The notes below the pieces were generated by a model. The model saw nothing but the letters and a program-made list of their open reading frames with translations. It was not told the DNA's origin and did not search any database. From Atopostipes sp963558565 (GTDB taxonomy: Bacteria; Bacillota; Bacilli; Lactobacillales; Carnobacteriaceae_A): a stretch of DNA of 64,000 nt. The stretch covers positions 186,001 to 250,000 of the forward strand of contig CAUWGX010000002.1 in the NCBI GenBank assembly GCA_963558565.1, read 5' to 3'. Positions 25,671 through 34,537 of the stretch are shown piece after piece. The position numbers and the translations under genes are program-made. Positions within the stretch are counted from its first letter, which is position 1; every line of letters starts with the position of its first letter.

Positions 25671-27539
25671 ATGAAAAAGATTCGTTTTTACCAAACAATA
25701 AATGCCAAAATTGTTTTTATAATCGCTATGGTTATTGTATTCGCCCTGCAGCTAATCGGGGCGAATTTTATTACCCAAACCGAAAGACAATTGGTGGATA
25801 ATTTTACAGAAAACCAGCAGCTACAAATGAATTTTATGGAAAATTCTTTGCTACCTTATTTAGAAATGTATGAAAATCCTGAAGAAGCGCCTGAAGATGT
25901 CGATCCAATGGAAGAAATTGATACATTGATCTCTGACTTTTCAGGAACAGCTATTACGGGGATTGTAGTGGTCGATAGTGATTTCGTTGTGTTAGGAAGT
26001 AATGATAACACCCAACAAATTGCGGTGGGACAATTACTGAACAATGATGATATCCGTGCAGCGGTCTTGCAAGGGAACTCCAATACGCGGCAAGTGATCA
26101 ACTCAGCGACTAACGCAAGACGTTGGCGCATGATAGAGCCTGTATTTTCTTCAGAAGGCACGCAGTCAGTGATTGGTGCGATTGTTATGGAGAGTAATAT
26201 TGAGTCTATTTATGAACAGATCACCGATATTACGTTCATCTTTTTACGTGCTTCTTTTATTGCCATTATATTGTCTGCCTTCTTAGCGAATATAGTCTCT
26301 AAAGCGTTGACGGAACCTATCCGCGAAATGCAAACAAAAGCAAAAGCGATCGCTGAAGGCGATTATTCGGGCGAAGTGACTGTTTATGGTCGAGATGAGC
26401 TGGGCTTATTAGCCGAAAATATCAATGAACTTTCTGAAGAAGTAGAAAGTGGTCAGCAACGAATTGAAGCGGAGAGAAGACGTTTAGACAGTGTATTAAG
26501 CAATATGTCTGAAGGGGTTATTGCGACAAATCGTCGAGGCGAAATTGATGTTGTCAACAATATGGCAAGAATCATGTTAGATCAATCAACGGAAGACTTG
26601 GTCGATCAAAATATTTTATTGGTTTTAGATATTGAAAAAACACACAATTTACGAGATTTAGTTGAAAGAAGAGAAGATGTTTTAATCGGCTTTGACACGG
26701 ATGAATATCCAACGATACTACGCGCTTCCTTTTCACTGATTCAGTCAGAGTCAGGCTATATTAGCGGAGTCGTGTGTGTACTGCGTGATGTGACAGAAGA
26801 AGAGCAAATTGAAGAAGAACGTAAGCAATTTGTTTCGAACGTTTCTCACGAATTAAGAACACCTCTGACAAGTATGCGCAGTTATATTGAAGCTTTAATC
26901 GATGGCGCTTGGAAAGATGAAGAATTAGCTCCTCGCTTCTTAGATGTTGCTCAGTCAGAAACCGATCGAATGATTCGTATGATTCAAGATTTACTTCATT
27001 TATCAAGAATAGATTCTGGAAAAAGTGAATTAAATAAAGAACTAATTGATCTGACCGCTTTATTTATGCAAGTACTTAACCGTTTTGAGGTCTTGCTGGA
27101 TTCAGAAGAATATCGCGATAATAATTATACATTAGATAGTCAATTATTAACGGAAGCTGTTTTTGTAGATATTGACCCTGATCGTATTATCCAAGTGTTT
27201 GATAATGTGCTCAATAATGCCATTAAATATTCACCAGATGGAGGAACGATCAAAAGTACGATGACTCTCTCGAATGACCAAGTAATTATTTCGATCAAAG
27301 ATGAAGGAATGGGCATTCCAAAAGACGATTTAGAGCATATCTTCGATCGCTTTTACCGAGTGGACCGGGCGCGTTCACGAGCAATGGGTGGTACAGGTTT
27401 AGGTTTAGCCATCAGTCGCGAAGTGATTGAGCAGCACGGAGGTAGAATATGGGCAGAAAGTGTTGAAAGAAAAGGAACAACATTTTACATTGCTCTTCCT
27501 TATATTCCATTTGAAGAGGAGGACTGGGGATGGGAGTAA
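25671..27539 (+). CDS. walK: Sensor histidine kinase WalK (YycG)
   Basis: A 622-residue sensor kinase. One membrane segment lies at about 13-33, an extracellular domain follows, then a second segment at about 183-203, HAMP, PAS, HisKA and HATPase domains. The phospho-accepting residue is His393 in NVSHELRTPL. ATP-binding blocks NAIKYSPDGG, KDEGMGIP and GGTGLGLAI are intact. It starts 3 bases after walR and overlaps walH by 10 bases. The order and two-membrane-segment topology with intracellular PAS identify WalK over PhoR. Confidence 0.95.
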   Translation: MKKIRFYQTINAKIVFIIAMVIVFALQLIGANFITQTERQLVDNFTENQQLQMNFMENSLLPYLEMYENPEEAPEDVDPMEEIDTLISDFSGTAITGIVVVDSDFVVLGSNDNTQQIAVGQLLNNDDIRAAVLQGNSNTRQVINSATNARRWRMIEPVFSSEGTQSVIGAIVMESNIESIYEQITDITFIFLRASFIAIILSAFLANIVSKALTEPIREMQTKAKAIAEGDYSGEVTVYGRDELGLLAENINELSEEVESGQQRIEAERRRLDSVLSNMSEGVIATNRRGEIDVVNNMARIMLDQSTEDLVDQNILLVLDIEKTHNLRDLVERREDVLIGFDTDEYPTILRASFSLIQSESGYISGVVCVLRDVTEEEQIEEERKQFVSNVSHELRTPLTSMRSYIEALIDGAWKDEELAPRFLDVAQSETDRMIRMIQDLLHLSRIDSGKSELNKELIDLTALFMQVLNRFEVLLDSEEYRDNNYTLDSQLLTEAVFVDIDPDRIIQVFDNVLNNAIKYSPDGGTIKSTMTLSNDQVIISIKDEGMGIPKDDLEHIFDRFYRVDRARSRAMGGTGLGLAISREVIEQHGGRIWAESVERKGTTFYIALPYIPFEEEDWGWE

Positions 27540-28870
27540 AAAACGACCAGGTACGTAATTTTGTCTTAGCTTTTTTAGTCCTTTTAAGTGGTTTATTATC
27601 TTATAATCTATGGACAGCTGGTAGAAATGTAGCAGAGGAAGAAGAAGCACCGAGTGATCAAATTGCACGTTCAAACGTAGCTTTAACCACCCATTCGATG
27701 AGTGATACTTTTCGTCCTACTTCCGTGGCTCTTCATGGAATAGACAATCAGTATTCAACCTTATTAGGAAATACTTATCCTCTTCGTAGATGGTTGAGAG
27801 AAGAATTTGAATATCAAAATTTAAATCGGATTGAAAATATTGAAACTGTAAATGATGAAGATTATTTAAATGTTCTACAAAGTGAAAGATGGCTTGAATT
27901 TATTTATACAGAAGAACAGCCTATTGGCATGATCGAGCAGAAGTTTGATGAATTATCTCGGGAGGCAGCGAATGAATTTTTTGATCGGATACTGATTAAT
28001 GTAGATGATCAAAGTACGATCTACCTTTATCATACGGCCACTGGATCATTATATACCGTCTCTATGTTAGAGGAGGAAGTTATTGACATTGAGCCTTTTC
28101 TAAACCAAGAAAACATTGATTATGTAGGTGCATTCACTCAAGTATTAGAAAATAAAATTATTTATCTCCCGAATGAATCGTTAGAAGTTCCGACTAAAAG
28201 TTATGTGATCAATCAATTGTCTGACTCCAATTATATTGAAAGTTTTTTCCCAGATACTTCTTTAGTCGATCGTCGCTCGAACTCAGAAGTGACACGTTAT
28301 ATTGATCTAACAAAAGAAGTAACGTTTGATAAAAAGGCCAATACTTTAAGCTATTTACGTCAAATTTCAGAAACAAGTGAACTAGAAACGACGACAAGAT
28401 TTACACGAAGTTTTGAGCAAGTGAACCGTTTTGAGAATTGGTCTGATACTTTTATGTTTTCAGATTACGATCGGGAAGAACAGATCGTTTATTTCCAAAG
28501 AGAAATTGACGGTTACCCGGTCTTTAGTTCAGGAGGGAACGAAACAATTTCAGAAGTGGGCGTAGTGGATAGTGGTGTTACTCACTTGAAATTGCCTTTA
28601 CGCTTTATCGATACACCGATTACGATTAAAGGAGCCCCTACAGAAGAATTAATTTCTGGAGCAAAATTGATTACTCAACTTGATGCGGCGACGACTGCGG
28701 CCACTTTTGCGCAAATTGATGATATTACAATCGGTTATTCATGGGATGAGAGTGAAGAAGAAAGCCAAGTGATTTATTTTAACCCTGACTGGTTTGTTTC
28801 AGTCGAAGGGACATGGATGACTGCTGATGATTTTCTAGAGTTACAGGGGGAGGTTACTTATGGACTTTAA
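27530..28870 (+). CDS. walH: WalK regulatory protein WalH (YycH)
   Basis: A 446-residue protein with a single N-terminal membrane segment (about 8-25) and a large extracellular part. In Bacillus WalH and WalI bind WalK through their membrane helices and modulate it; in Staphylococcus they activate. The start lies inside walK (10-base overlap) after GGAGG. Length agrees with the family (about 440-455). Sequence is poorly conserved, so identification rests on position, size and topology. Confidence 0.88.
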   Translation: MGVKNDQVRNFVLAFLVLLSGLLSYNLWTAGRNVAEEEEAPSDQIARSNVALTTHSMSDTFRPTSVALHGIDNQYSTLLGNTYPLRRWLREEFEYQNLNRIENIETVNDEDYLNVLQSERWLEFIYTEEQPIGMIEQKFDELSREAANEFFDRILINVDDQSTIYLYHTATGSLYTVSMLEEEVIDIEPFLNQENIDYVGAFTQVLENKIIYLPNESLEVPTKSYVINQLSDSNYIESFFPDTSLVDRRSNSEVTRYIDLTKEVTFDKKANTLSYLRQISETSELETTTRFTRSFEQVNRFENWSDTFMFSDYDREEQIVYFQREIDGYPVFSSGGNETISEVGVVDSGVTHLKLPLRFIDTPITIKGAPTEELISGAKLITQLDAATTAATFAQIDDITIGYSWDESEEESQVIYFNPDWFVSVEGTWMTADDFLELQGEVTYGL

Positions 28871-29798
28871 AAAGATTGCACGCATTTTTATTATTGCCTT
28901 CGCCCTTTTAAATATTTATTTGATTGTAAATATTGTGGAACGGCAAGATATTCGCCATACTTCTTCACAGCCGACAGAACAAGATGTGGTTGCGAATATC
29001 GAAGCTTCGAATATTGAACTTCCTGACTTAAGCGGCACAGAGACAGAAGCTGAAGAAGTGTATTCTCTACAAGTCAATGCCCACGAATTACTGGCTGAGG
29101 AGATGGAGGGCTCAGATAATTTCACAGGGACTTTAAATGATGATGGATCCTATTATGTTAGCTTTCCTTCCACACCCATTATATTAGAAGGAAACCCGGC
29201 CGATGGTTTTACAAGTGAAGACTATGACCAAGTGGAAGAAGTTGTAGCTTCTGATGAAATTATGTTCGGAGAAGAATATACTTTTAGTCATTATGACGCC
29301 TCCAGTCGAAGATTTGTTTTCTATCAAGTAGTCGATGGTCTTCCTATCGCAGATGGTACTTCAGAAATTTCCTTATTTGTGAATGATAAAGGCGAGATTT
29401 ACTCTTACCAGCAAACTTATGCTGGACCAGTCAGCCGTCAAGGCGAGGCTTTGAATTTAATTAATGGCACGCGAGCCATTGAGATTTTATTTTTAAATAA
29501 TGAAATCCGACAAGGTTCGGAAGTTCAAAAGCCGATTTTAACGTATCACCGAGCGCTTTATCTAGAAGATTTAAGTATGTATAGCCCTGTTTGGTTAGTG
29601 AATATTGACCATTCTTCTGAACGAAATACCTTTCGTGTAGATGCCGTAAATGGTACAATAATCAGGCAGTCAACTTCTCCGCCTAATCAAAATCAAGGAT
29701 CAACAGATAACGAAGAAAATGGAGAAGAGACAGAAGATGATGAGTCTGAGGATGAAGAAAGTAATGAAGATGAGTCTATAAATGATACAGGAGCTTAA
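28860..29798 (+). CDS. walI: WalK regulatory protein WalI (YycI)
   Basis: A 312-residue protein with one N-terminal membrane segment (about 7-23) and an extracellular YycI domain, seen in YSYQQTYAGPVSRQGEA and the segment VWLVNIDHS. The C-terminal 40 residues are a Glu/Asp/Asn-rich tail beyond the usual family length of about 260-280. It overlaps walH by 11 bases. It should act with WalH on WalK. The acidic tail fits the acidic inserts in other proteins of this window. Confidence 0.88.
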   Translation: MDFKKIARIFIIAFALLNIYLIVNIVERQDIRHTSSQPTEQDVVANIEASNIELPDLSGTETEAEEVYSLQVNAHELLAEEMEGSDNFTGTLNDDGSYYVSFPSTPIILEGNPADGFTSEDYDQVEEVVASDEIMFGEEYTFSHYDASSRRFVFYQVVDGLPIADGTSEISLFVNDKGEIYSYQQTYAGPVSRQGEALNLINGTRAIEILFLNNEIRQGSEVQKPILTYHRALYLEDLSMYSPVWLVNIDHSSERNTFRVDAVNGTIIRQSTSPPNQNQGSTDNEENGEETEDDESEDEESNEDESINDTGA

Positions 29799-29838
29799 TT
29801 ACTTTTTTGAGAATATAGATACTGGAAGGATTTTATAA

Positions 29839-30669
29839 TTGAGCTTATTAAAACAGACAATGGACAAGAACGCGAACGATTTAAAGATTAGTATTTTAGC
29901 GAGTGGAAGTTCGGGCAACTCCATTTATATTGAATCAGATACGACAAAATTACTGGTTGATTGTGGTTTAACGGGTAAGAAGACAGAAGGCCTCTTAAAG
30001 CAAGTAAATCGCCGTCCTGAGGATTTAGACGCTATTTTAGTGAGTCATGAACATACGGACCATATTCATGGAGTAGGTGTCATGTCTCGAAAATATGATT
30101 TAGATATCTATGCCAATGAAAAAACTTGGCAAGCGATGGCTAAAAAAATCGGTAAAATTAAAACGGAACATAAGTATTTATTTAATGTAGACGAGTTAAA
30201 AACAATCGGAGATATTGATATATTAAGTTTCGGTGTCTCACATGACGCCATTGATCCCCAATTTTATACTTTCCAAAAAAATAATAAACAATTTGTCATT
30301 TTAACCGATACCGGTTACGTCAGTGACCGCATGCGTGCTGCCTTAAAAAACGCAGATGCGTACTTAATTGAGAGCAATCATGATACCTCGATGCTGCGCA
30401 TGGGCAAATACCCTTGGTCCTTAAAACAACGGATTTTAAGCGATAAAGGCCATTTGTCAAATGATGAAGGGGCACTAGCAATGACGGATATGATTGGCGA
30501 TAAGACAAAACGTATTTACTTAGGTCATTTAAGTAAAGAAAACAATATGAAGGAAATTGCTAGGGATACAGTTGAAGAAGTATTGTCTCGAAAAGATACA
30601 GGTGTCAATGAGCAGTTTTATCTCTATGATACAGATCCTGACAATGCTCAGTCTTTATTCACCCTATAA
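29839..30669 (+). CDS. walJ: Metallo-beta-lactamase-fold exonuclease WalJ (YycJ)
   Basis: A 276-residue enzyme. The metal-binding motif SHEHTDH is at about residue 70, after the ASGSSGNS sequence typical of YycJ, with later GHLSNDEGA and LGHLSKENN histidines. Homologues are 5' to 3' DNA exonucleases linked to mismatch repair and cell-division timing. It starts at TTG 9 bases after GGAAGGA. The last gene of the walRKHIJ operon, followed by a terminator. Confidence 0.93.
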   Translation: MSLLKQTMDKNANDLKISILASGSSGNSIYIESDTTKLLVDCGLTGKKTEGLLKQVNRRPEDLDAILVSHEHTDHIHGVGVMSRKYDLDIYANEKTWQAMAKKIGKIKTEHKYLFNVDELKTIGDIDILSFGVSHDAIDPQFYTFQKNNKQFVILTDTGYVSDRMRAALKNADAYLIESNHDTSMLRMGKYPWSLKQRILSDKGHLSNDEGALAMTDMIGDKTKRIYLGHLSKENNMKEIARDTVEEVLSRKDTGVNEQFYLYDTDPDNAQSLFTL

Positions 30670-30690
30670 GACAAAATAATAAAGGATAAA

Positions 30691-30724
30691 CGACGAACTT
30701 TTTGTTGAAAAGTTCGTCGTTTTC
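30691..30724 (+). terminator. Terminator after walJ
   Basis: CGACGAACTTT and AAAGTTCGTCG form perfect 11-base arms around a 7-base loop, followed by TTTT. Confidence 0.86.
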
Positions 30725-30784
30725 TGCATTTTATAGAGATACATGTTAAAATAAGAAGTATAGAATTATATTTTTTTCAAATTT

Positions 30785-30804
30785 ATTTCATATTTATATG
30801 AAAT
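30785..30804. promoter_or_regulatory. 20-base perfect inverted repeat upstream of htrA
   Basis: ATTTCATAT and ATATGAAAT flank TT. A TATAAA at about 30813-30818 could be the htrA -10, putting the repeat over or next to the -35. An operator is plausible, but binder and role are not known. Confidence 0.45.
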
Positions 30805-30860
30805 AATTCAGATATAAAATAAATGACTGAATATAAAAAGTAAATTAGAGGGGATACAAA

Positions 30861-32039
30861 ATGACATTCAAAAATATAAAAAAATTCGTACTGTTTTCAG
30901 CAGTACCATTATTATTAGCAGGTTGTGCGACGAATACTGAAGAATCCGAGACAACTGAACCCGAAGAAGAACAGGTTACAGAAGAGGTTGAAGTATCAAA
31001 CGTAGAGGTAAATGTTTCAAGTGGCGTTACGGAGGCTGTGGATCAGGTAGATGGTGGAGTAGTATCCATTATTAACTTACAAAGAAATAATTTCCAGTCT
31101 TGGTCTAGTTTTTACGGGGGTCAAGCGTCTGAAGAAGAATACTTACAAGCAGGTTCCGGGAGTGGTGCTGTTTATAAGAAAGAAGATGACTATGCCTACA
31201 TCTTTACGAATAACCATGTAGTAGAAGGTTCTGATGCGATAGACGTCTTACTCAAAGATGGCACCCGTGTCCCTGCTACGGTCGAAGGGACAGACGTTTG
31301 GACAGATTTAGCAGTACTTTCCATCGATGCTGACAACGTGGATACCGTATTAGAATTTGGAGATTCCGATAATTTAACCGTGGGCGAACCTGCAATTGCT
31401 ATTGGTTCCCCATTAGGGACTGAATTTGCTTCTTCAGTTACTTCTGGGATTATTTCAGGTCTTGGTCGAACCGTCCCTGTAGATACAAACAATGACGGTG
31501 AACTTGACTGGGAAATGACGGCTCTTCAAACAGATGCAGCCATTAACCCCGGAAACTCTGGCGGACCTTTGATTAATATTGCTGGACAAGTCATTGGGAT
31601 TAACTCGATGAAGATTTCTTCCTCAACAGTTGAAGGTATGGGCTTTGCAATCCCAAGTAATGATGCTCTAAATATTATTAATCAATTAGAACAAGATGGT
31701 GAAGTCGTTCGTCCAAACTTAGGCATTACAATGGTGGATCTATCCCTTGTTTCAAGAACTCAACGAACCGACGAATTAAATCTACCAGAAGATGTAACCG
31801 ACGGAGTTGTCGTTACTCGCGTGGCGAATAATAGTGCGGCTGCGGATGCTGGCTTAGAACCGACAGATGTTATTGTTGGTTTTAATGGTGAACAAGTCAC
31901 CGATGGAGTTACTTTACGACAATTGATTTACCAAACTGAAGTAGGTCAAAACGTAGAAATCGAATATTATCGTAATGGAGAACCACGAGTATCCACGATA
32001 GAAATGCAATCAGCAAGTAATAACGATAATATGAACTAA
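30861..32039 (+). CDS. htrA: HtrA/DegP-type serine protease, predicted lipoprotein
   Basis: A 392-residue surface protease with one C-terminal PDZ domain (about 295-385). The catalytic triad is His119 (FTNNHVVEG), Asp149 (DLAVLSID) and Ser233 (NPGNSGGPL). Family members degrade misfolded secreted proteins. The N-terminus VPLLLAGC has a lipobox with Cys22, then an acidic linker. Most Firmicutes HtrA proteins are anchored by a transmembrane helix instead, so this is unusual. It follows the wal operon, as in related genera. rlmH, often next, is missing here. Confidence 0.93.
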   Translation: MTFKNIKKFVLFSAVPLLLAGCATNTEESETTEPEEEQVTEEVEVSNVEVNVSSGVTEAVDQVDGGVVSIINLQRNNFQSWSSFYGGQASEEEYLQAGSGSGAVYKKEDDYAYIFTNNHVVEGSDAIDVLLKDGTRVPATVEGTDVWTDLAVLSIDADNVDTVLEFGDSDNLTVGEPAIAIGSPLGTEFASSVTSGIISGLGRTVPVDTNNDGELDWEMTALQTDAAINPGNSGGPLINIAGQVIGINSMKISSSTVEGMGFAIPSNDALNIINQLEQDGEVVRPNLGITMVDLSLVSRTQRTDELNLPEDVTDGVVVTRVANNSAAADAGLEPTDVIVGFNGEQVTDGVTLRQLIYQTEVGQNVEIEYYRNGEPRVSTIEMQSASNNDNMN

Positions 32040-32058
32040 TCAAAAAACAATTGAAACT

Positions 32059-32096
32059 AAGCACGACCTCTCATAAAGGAGAGGTCGTGCTTTTTT
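32059..32096 (+). terminator. Terminator after htrA
   Basis: GCACGACCTCTC and GAGAGGTCGTGC form perfect 12-base arms around ATAAAG, followed by TTTTTT. Confidence 0.9.
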
Positions 32097-32232
32097 AATG
32101 CCTAAAAATAACGAATAAACAAAGCACTGATTATTAGCCACTGTCACACCTTGTGAGTAGTGCTGATACGGCTTCCTTCTGTTGCTCGTTACATTTTGAG
32201 ATTTGTGAGATGACTAGGCCGTATTGCTCATC

Positions 32233-32270
32233 ATAACTTCAGGTTTATAACTTCAGGTTTATAACTTCAG
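32233..32270. repeat. Tandem 14-base repeat, 2.7 copies
   Basis: ATAACTTCAGGTTT occurs twice in full and a third time for 10 bases, end to end. It lies in the long non-coding stretch after htrA. No function is evident. Confidence 0.85.
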
Positions 32271-32486
32271 TCAGTTACTCTGCCGTACCCTAACGATGAA
32301 TAAAATGACAAGATTTGAAAATTTTTAAGAGCAGATATTTTAAGATACAAAATAGCTAACCCTCTAAGTAAATATTCGATTTTTTCTTTTAAAGTTGTTA
32401 ACATATGCATAACTTGTGAGTAATTAAAAATTAGTTGTGGACAACTAAAATAAGAAGTGGGAGATACTGGGTTTCTGTTAAAATAC

Positions 32487-32757
32487 TTATGCACAGACAT
32501 GAGAAAAAACTGTGGACTATGAAGTATAAATGAGAAAAAATTAAATCCAAACCCTTTGACATCAAGGTCTAGTATCAAAGAGAACTCCACATGATCCTGT
32601 GTATAACTTGTGCATAAGTTGTCTGGAACGTCTGTTTTCGTCGGTCCATTTTCGTTGTTGGGGACAGAATTCAAGAAAAAGCGAAGAGAAAATTCTGTGG
32701 ACATGTGGATAACTATGTGCACAAGTAAGCTTCTTATTTTCTTAAAAATTATCCACA
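32487..32757. promoter_or_regulatory. Cluster of five DnaA boxes in the htrA-VOC gap
   Basis: Five exact matches to TTATNCACA: 32487-32495 (+), 32598-32606 (-), 32609-32617 (-), 32704-32712 (-), 32749-32757 (+). The last two are the perfect TTATCCACA. Weaker boxes lie at 32436 and 32696. The whole gap, 32040-32983, holds only a terminator, the 14-base repeats and these boxes; the short open frames there show no ribosome-binding site or family features. It could be a DnaA-binding regulatory or titration site, or part of an origin. Confidence 0.72.
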
Positions 32758-32983
32758 TCTGGAAGACTTTATTCCTTCTCAGATTTAATTCGTAATTCTT
32801 TTTTTATGTTCAATGTATGATAGACTTTAAATGGAAGCATATATTTCCTTAGAAGTAAGCGTAGTCAGAAAATCTTTAGAAAATGACGACTGAAATCATC
32901 AATAAATAAAAGATTCGGAAAATTTTGCTTTTAGTATTTTCTCTATGTTTACTTTAATAAATAATTTATTGAGGAGTGATGAG

Positions 32984-33409
32984 ATGTCATTTTCATTTGC
33001 AGGTTTAGATCATATACAAATTACAGCACCATTAAATTCAGAAGAAGAAGTTCGTAACTTTTTTGTTGATCTTCTTTTATGTAAAGAAATTGAAAAACCA
33101 AGTTCTTTGAGTCATTTTGATTCTTTGTGGTTTGAAATGGGATGCCATATTATTCATGTTGGCTTAGATGAAAATTATTTTCCAGAAAAACGAGGTCATC
33201 CCGCTTTTGAAGTGAATCAGATTGGCAATTTAATGGAACATTTAGAGAAGAACGAGGTGCCTTTTGAAGAAGACTATAATCTACCAGGGGCAAGACGTTT
33301 TTATACATATGCCTTTTTTGGGCATCGAATGGAATTTTTAGAGTGGGAAGATAAGCCTGAAGCGATGATCACTGAACTTGAACGAAAAGAAATGGAAGAA
33401 AAACAATAA
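32984..33409 (+). CDS. VOC-family (glyoxalase/bleomycin-resistance fold) protein
   Basis: A 141-residue protein of the vicinal oxygen chelate superfamily. It opens FAGLDHIQITAPLNSEEE, with the first metal-ligand His in DHIQI, then CHIIHVGLDE and HPAFEVNQIGNL, ending RRFYTYAFFGHRMEFLEW with a candidate Glu ligand. The ATG at 32984 follows GAGGAG by 7 bases. Substrate cannot be assigned. It lies 33 bases ahead of a dehydrogenase gene and may share its transcript. Confidence 0.85.
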   Translation: MSFSFAGLDHIQITAPLNSEEEVRNFFVDLLLCKEIEKPSSLSHFDSLWFEMGCHIIHVGLDENYFPEKRGHPAFEVNQIGNLMEHLEKNEVPFEEDYNLPGARRFYTYAFFGHRMEFLEWEDKPEAMITELERKEMEEKQ

Positions 33410-33442
33410 AAAATATAATCTTATGATAGAAGGAGAATCTTA

Positions 33443-34396
33443 ATGCGTATTAAATTATTAGAACCTTTACGTGTACCAGAGTCTTTAATTGAAGAGTTAT
33501 CTGCGCCTTTAAAAGAAGCAGGTCATGATTTTGTCTATTATGATGAGAAAACAACAGATGCAGAAGAACTTGCTGAGCGTAGTGCCGATGCGGATATTGT
33601 GATGATTGCGAACAATCCGTATCCTAAAGAGAGTTTTGAAAATGCGGAAAACTTAAAACTGATCAACGTCGCCTTTACAGGTGTTGACCACGTGGATCAA
33701 AAAGCTGCAGCAGAACAAGACATTCAAATCGCTAATGCTGCTGGCTACTCAGATACGGCTGTTTCTGAATTAGTGATCGGTTTAACGCTTGATGTTTATC
33801 GAAAAATTAGCTTTGGTAACGAAAGTGTTCGTCAAGGAGAAGACGTGAAACTATACCAAGGAAACGAAATTAAAGGAAAAACAGTCGGTATTATTGGGAC
33901 GGGAAATATTGGAATGGAAGTTGCTAAACTATTCAACGCTTTTGGTGCCAACTTATTAGGTTACAACCGTTCTGAAAAAGAAGAAGCCAAAGAATTAGGT
34001 TTAGAATATGTTTCTCTAGATGAACTGTTAGAACAAAGTGATATTGTGACCGTTCATTTACCAATGAATGATGAGACTGAAAATACACTATCCCGTGAAA
34101 AATTAGAATTAATGAAAGAGGATGCAGTTCTAATTAACGCGGCACGTGGTCCGATTATTGATAACGATGCGTTAGCTGATTTATTAAATAATGGAGAAAT
34201 TGGCGGAGCTGGAATTGATGTCTTTGATATGGAGCCCCCAATTCCCGAAGATTATCCGTTATTAAATGCGAAAAACGCCGTCTTGACCCCTCATGTGGCT
34301 TACTTGACGGATGAAGCAATGGTTGCGAGAGCACATATTGCCTTTGAAAATGTGGAGAAATTCCTGGAAGGCAATCCGCAAAATATCGTAGAATAA
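33443..34396 (+). CDS. D-isomer-specific 2-hydroxyacid dehydrogenase
   Basis: A 317-residue NAD-dependent dehydrogenase. The Rossmann motif GIIGTGNIGMEVA is at about 145. The catalytic Arg is in NAARGPIID, the Glu in DVFDMEPP and the His in LTPHVAYL. The family includes glyoxylate/hydroxypyruvate reductases, D-lactate and phosphoglycerate dehydrogenases. No ACT or ASB domain is present, so it is unlikely to be a long-form SerA. Substrate is unknown. AGGAG precedes the ATG. Confidence 0.9.
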   Translation: MRIKLLEPLRVPESLIEELSAPLKEAGHDFVYYDEKTTDAEELAERSADADIVMIANNPYPKESFENAENLKLINVAFTGVDHVDQKAAAEQDIQIANAAGYSDTAVSELVIGLTLDVYRKISFGNESVRQGEDVKLYQGNEIKGKTVGIIGTGNIGMEVAKLFNAFGANLLGYNRSEKEEAKELGLEYVSLDELLEQSDIVTVHLPMNDETENTLSREKLELMKEDAVLINAARGPIIDNDALADLLNNGEIGGAGIDVFDMEPPIPEDYPLLNAKNAVLTPHVAYLTDEAMVARAHIAFENVEKFLEGNPQNIVE

Positions 34397-34412
34397 AAAA
34401 TAAAACAATAAG

Positions 34413-34452
34413 AGTCTCTAGCTATTCAAACGAGAGTAGTTAGAGGCTTTTT
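34413..34452 (+). terminator. Terminator after the 2-hydroxyacid dehydrogenase
   Basis: AGTCTCTAGCTA pairs with TAGTTAGAGGCT (two G-U pairs), followed by TTTTTT. Confidence 0.7.
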
Positions 34453-34484
34453 TATATCTTAAAAGATTAAAGAAAAAACCATAA

Positions 34485-34524
34485 AAAATCTCCTACACAG
34501 AGTTTTCTAGTGTAGGAGATTTTT
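34485..34524 (-). terminator. Terminator of the FtsX-type ABC operon
   Basis: AAAAATCTCCTACAC and GTGTAGGAGATTTTT form 15-base arms just after the permease stop on the minus strand. Confidence 0.85.
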
Positions 34525-34537
34525 CTATTCGTTAAGA

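Noticed and set aside
32267..32758. 163-codon open frame on the minus strand after htrA
   Set aside because: No ribosome-binding site or family features, and it runs through all the DnaA boxes; composition looks non-coding.
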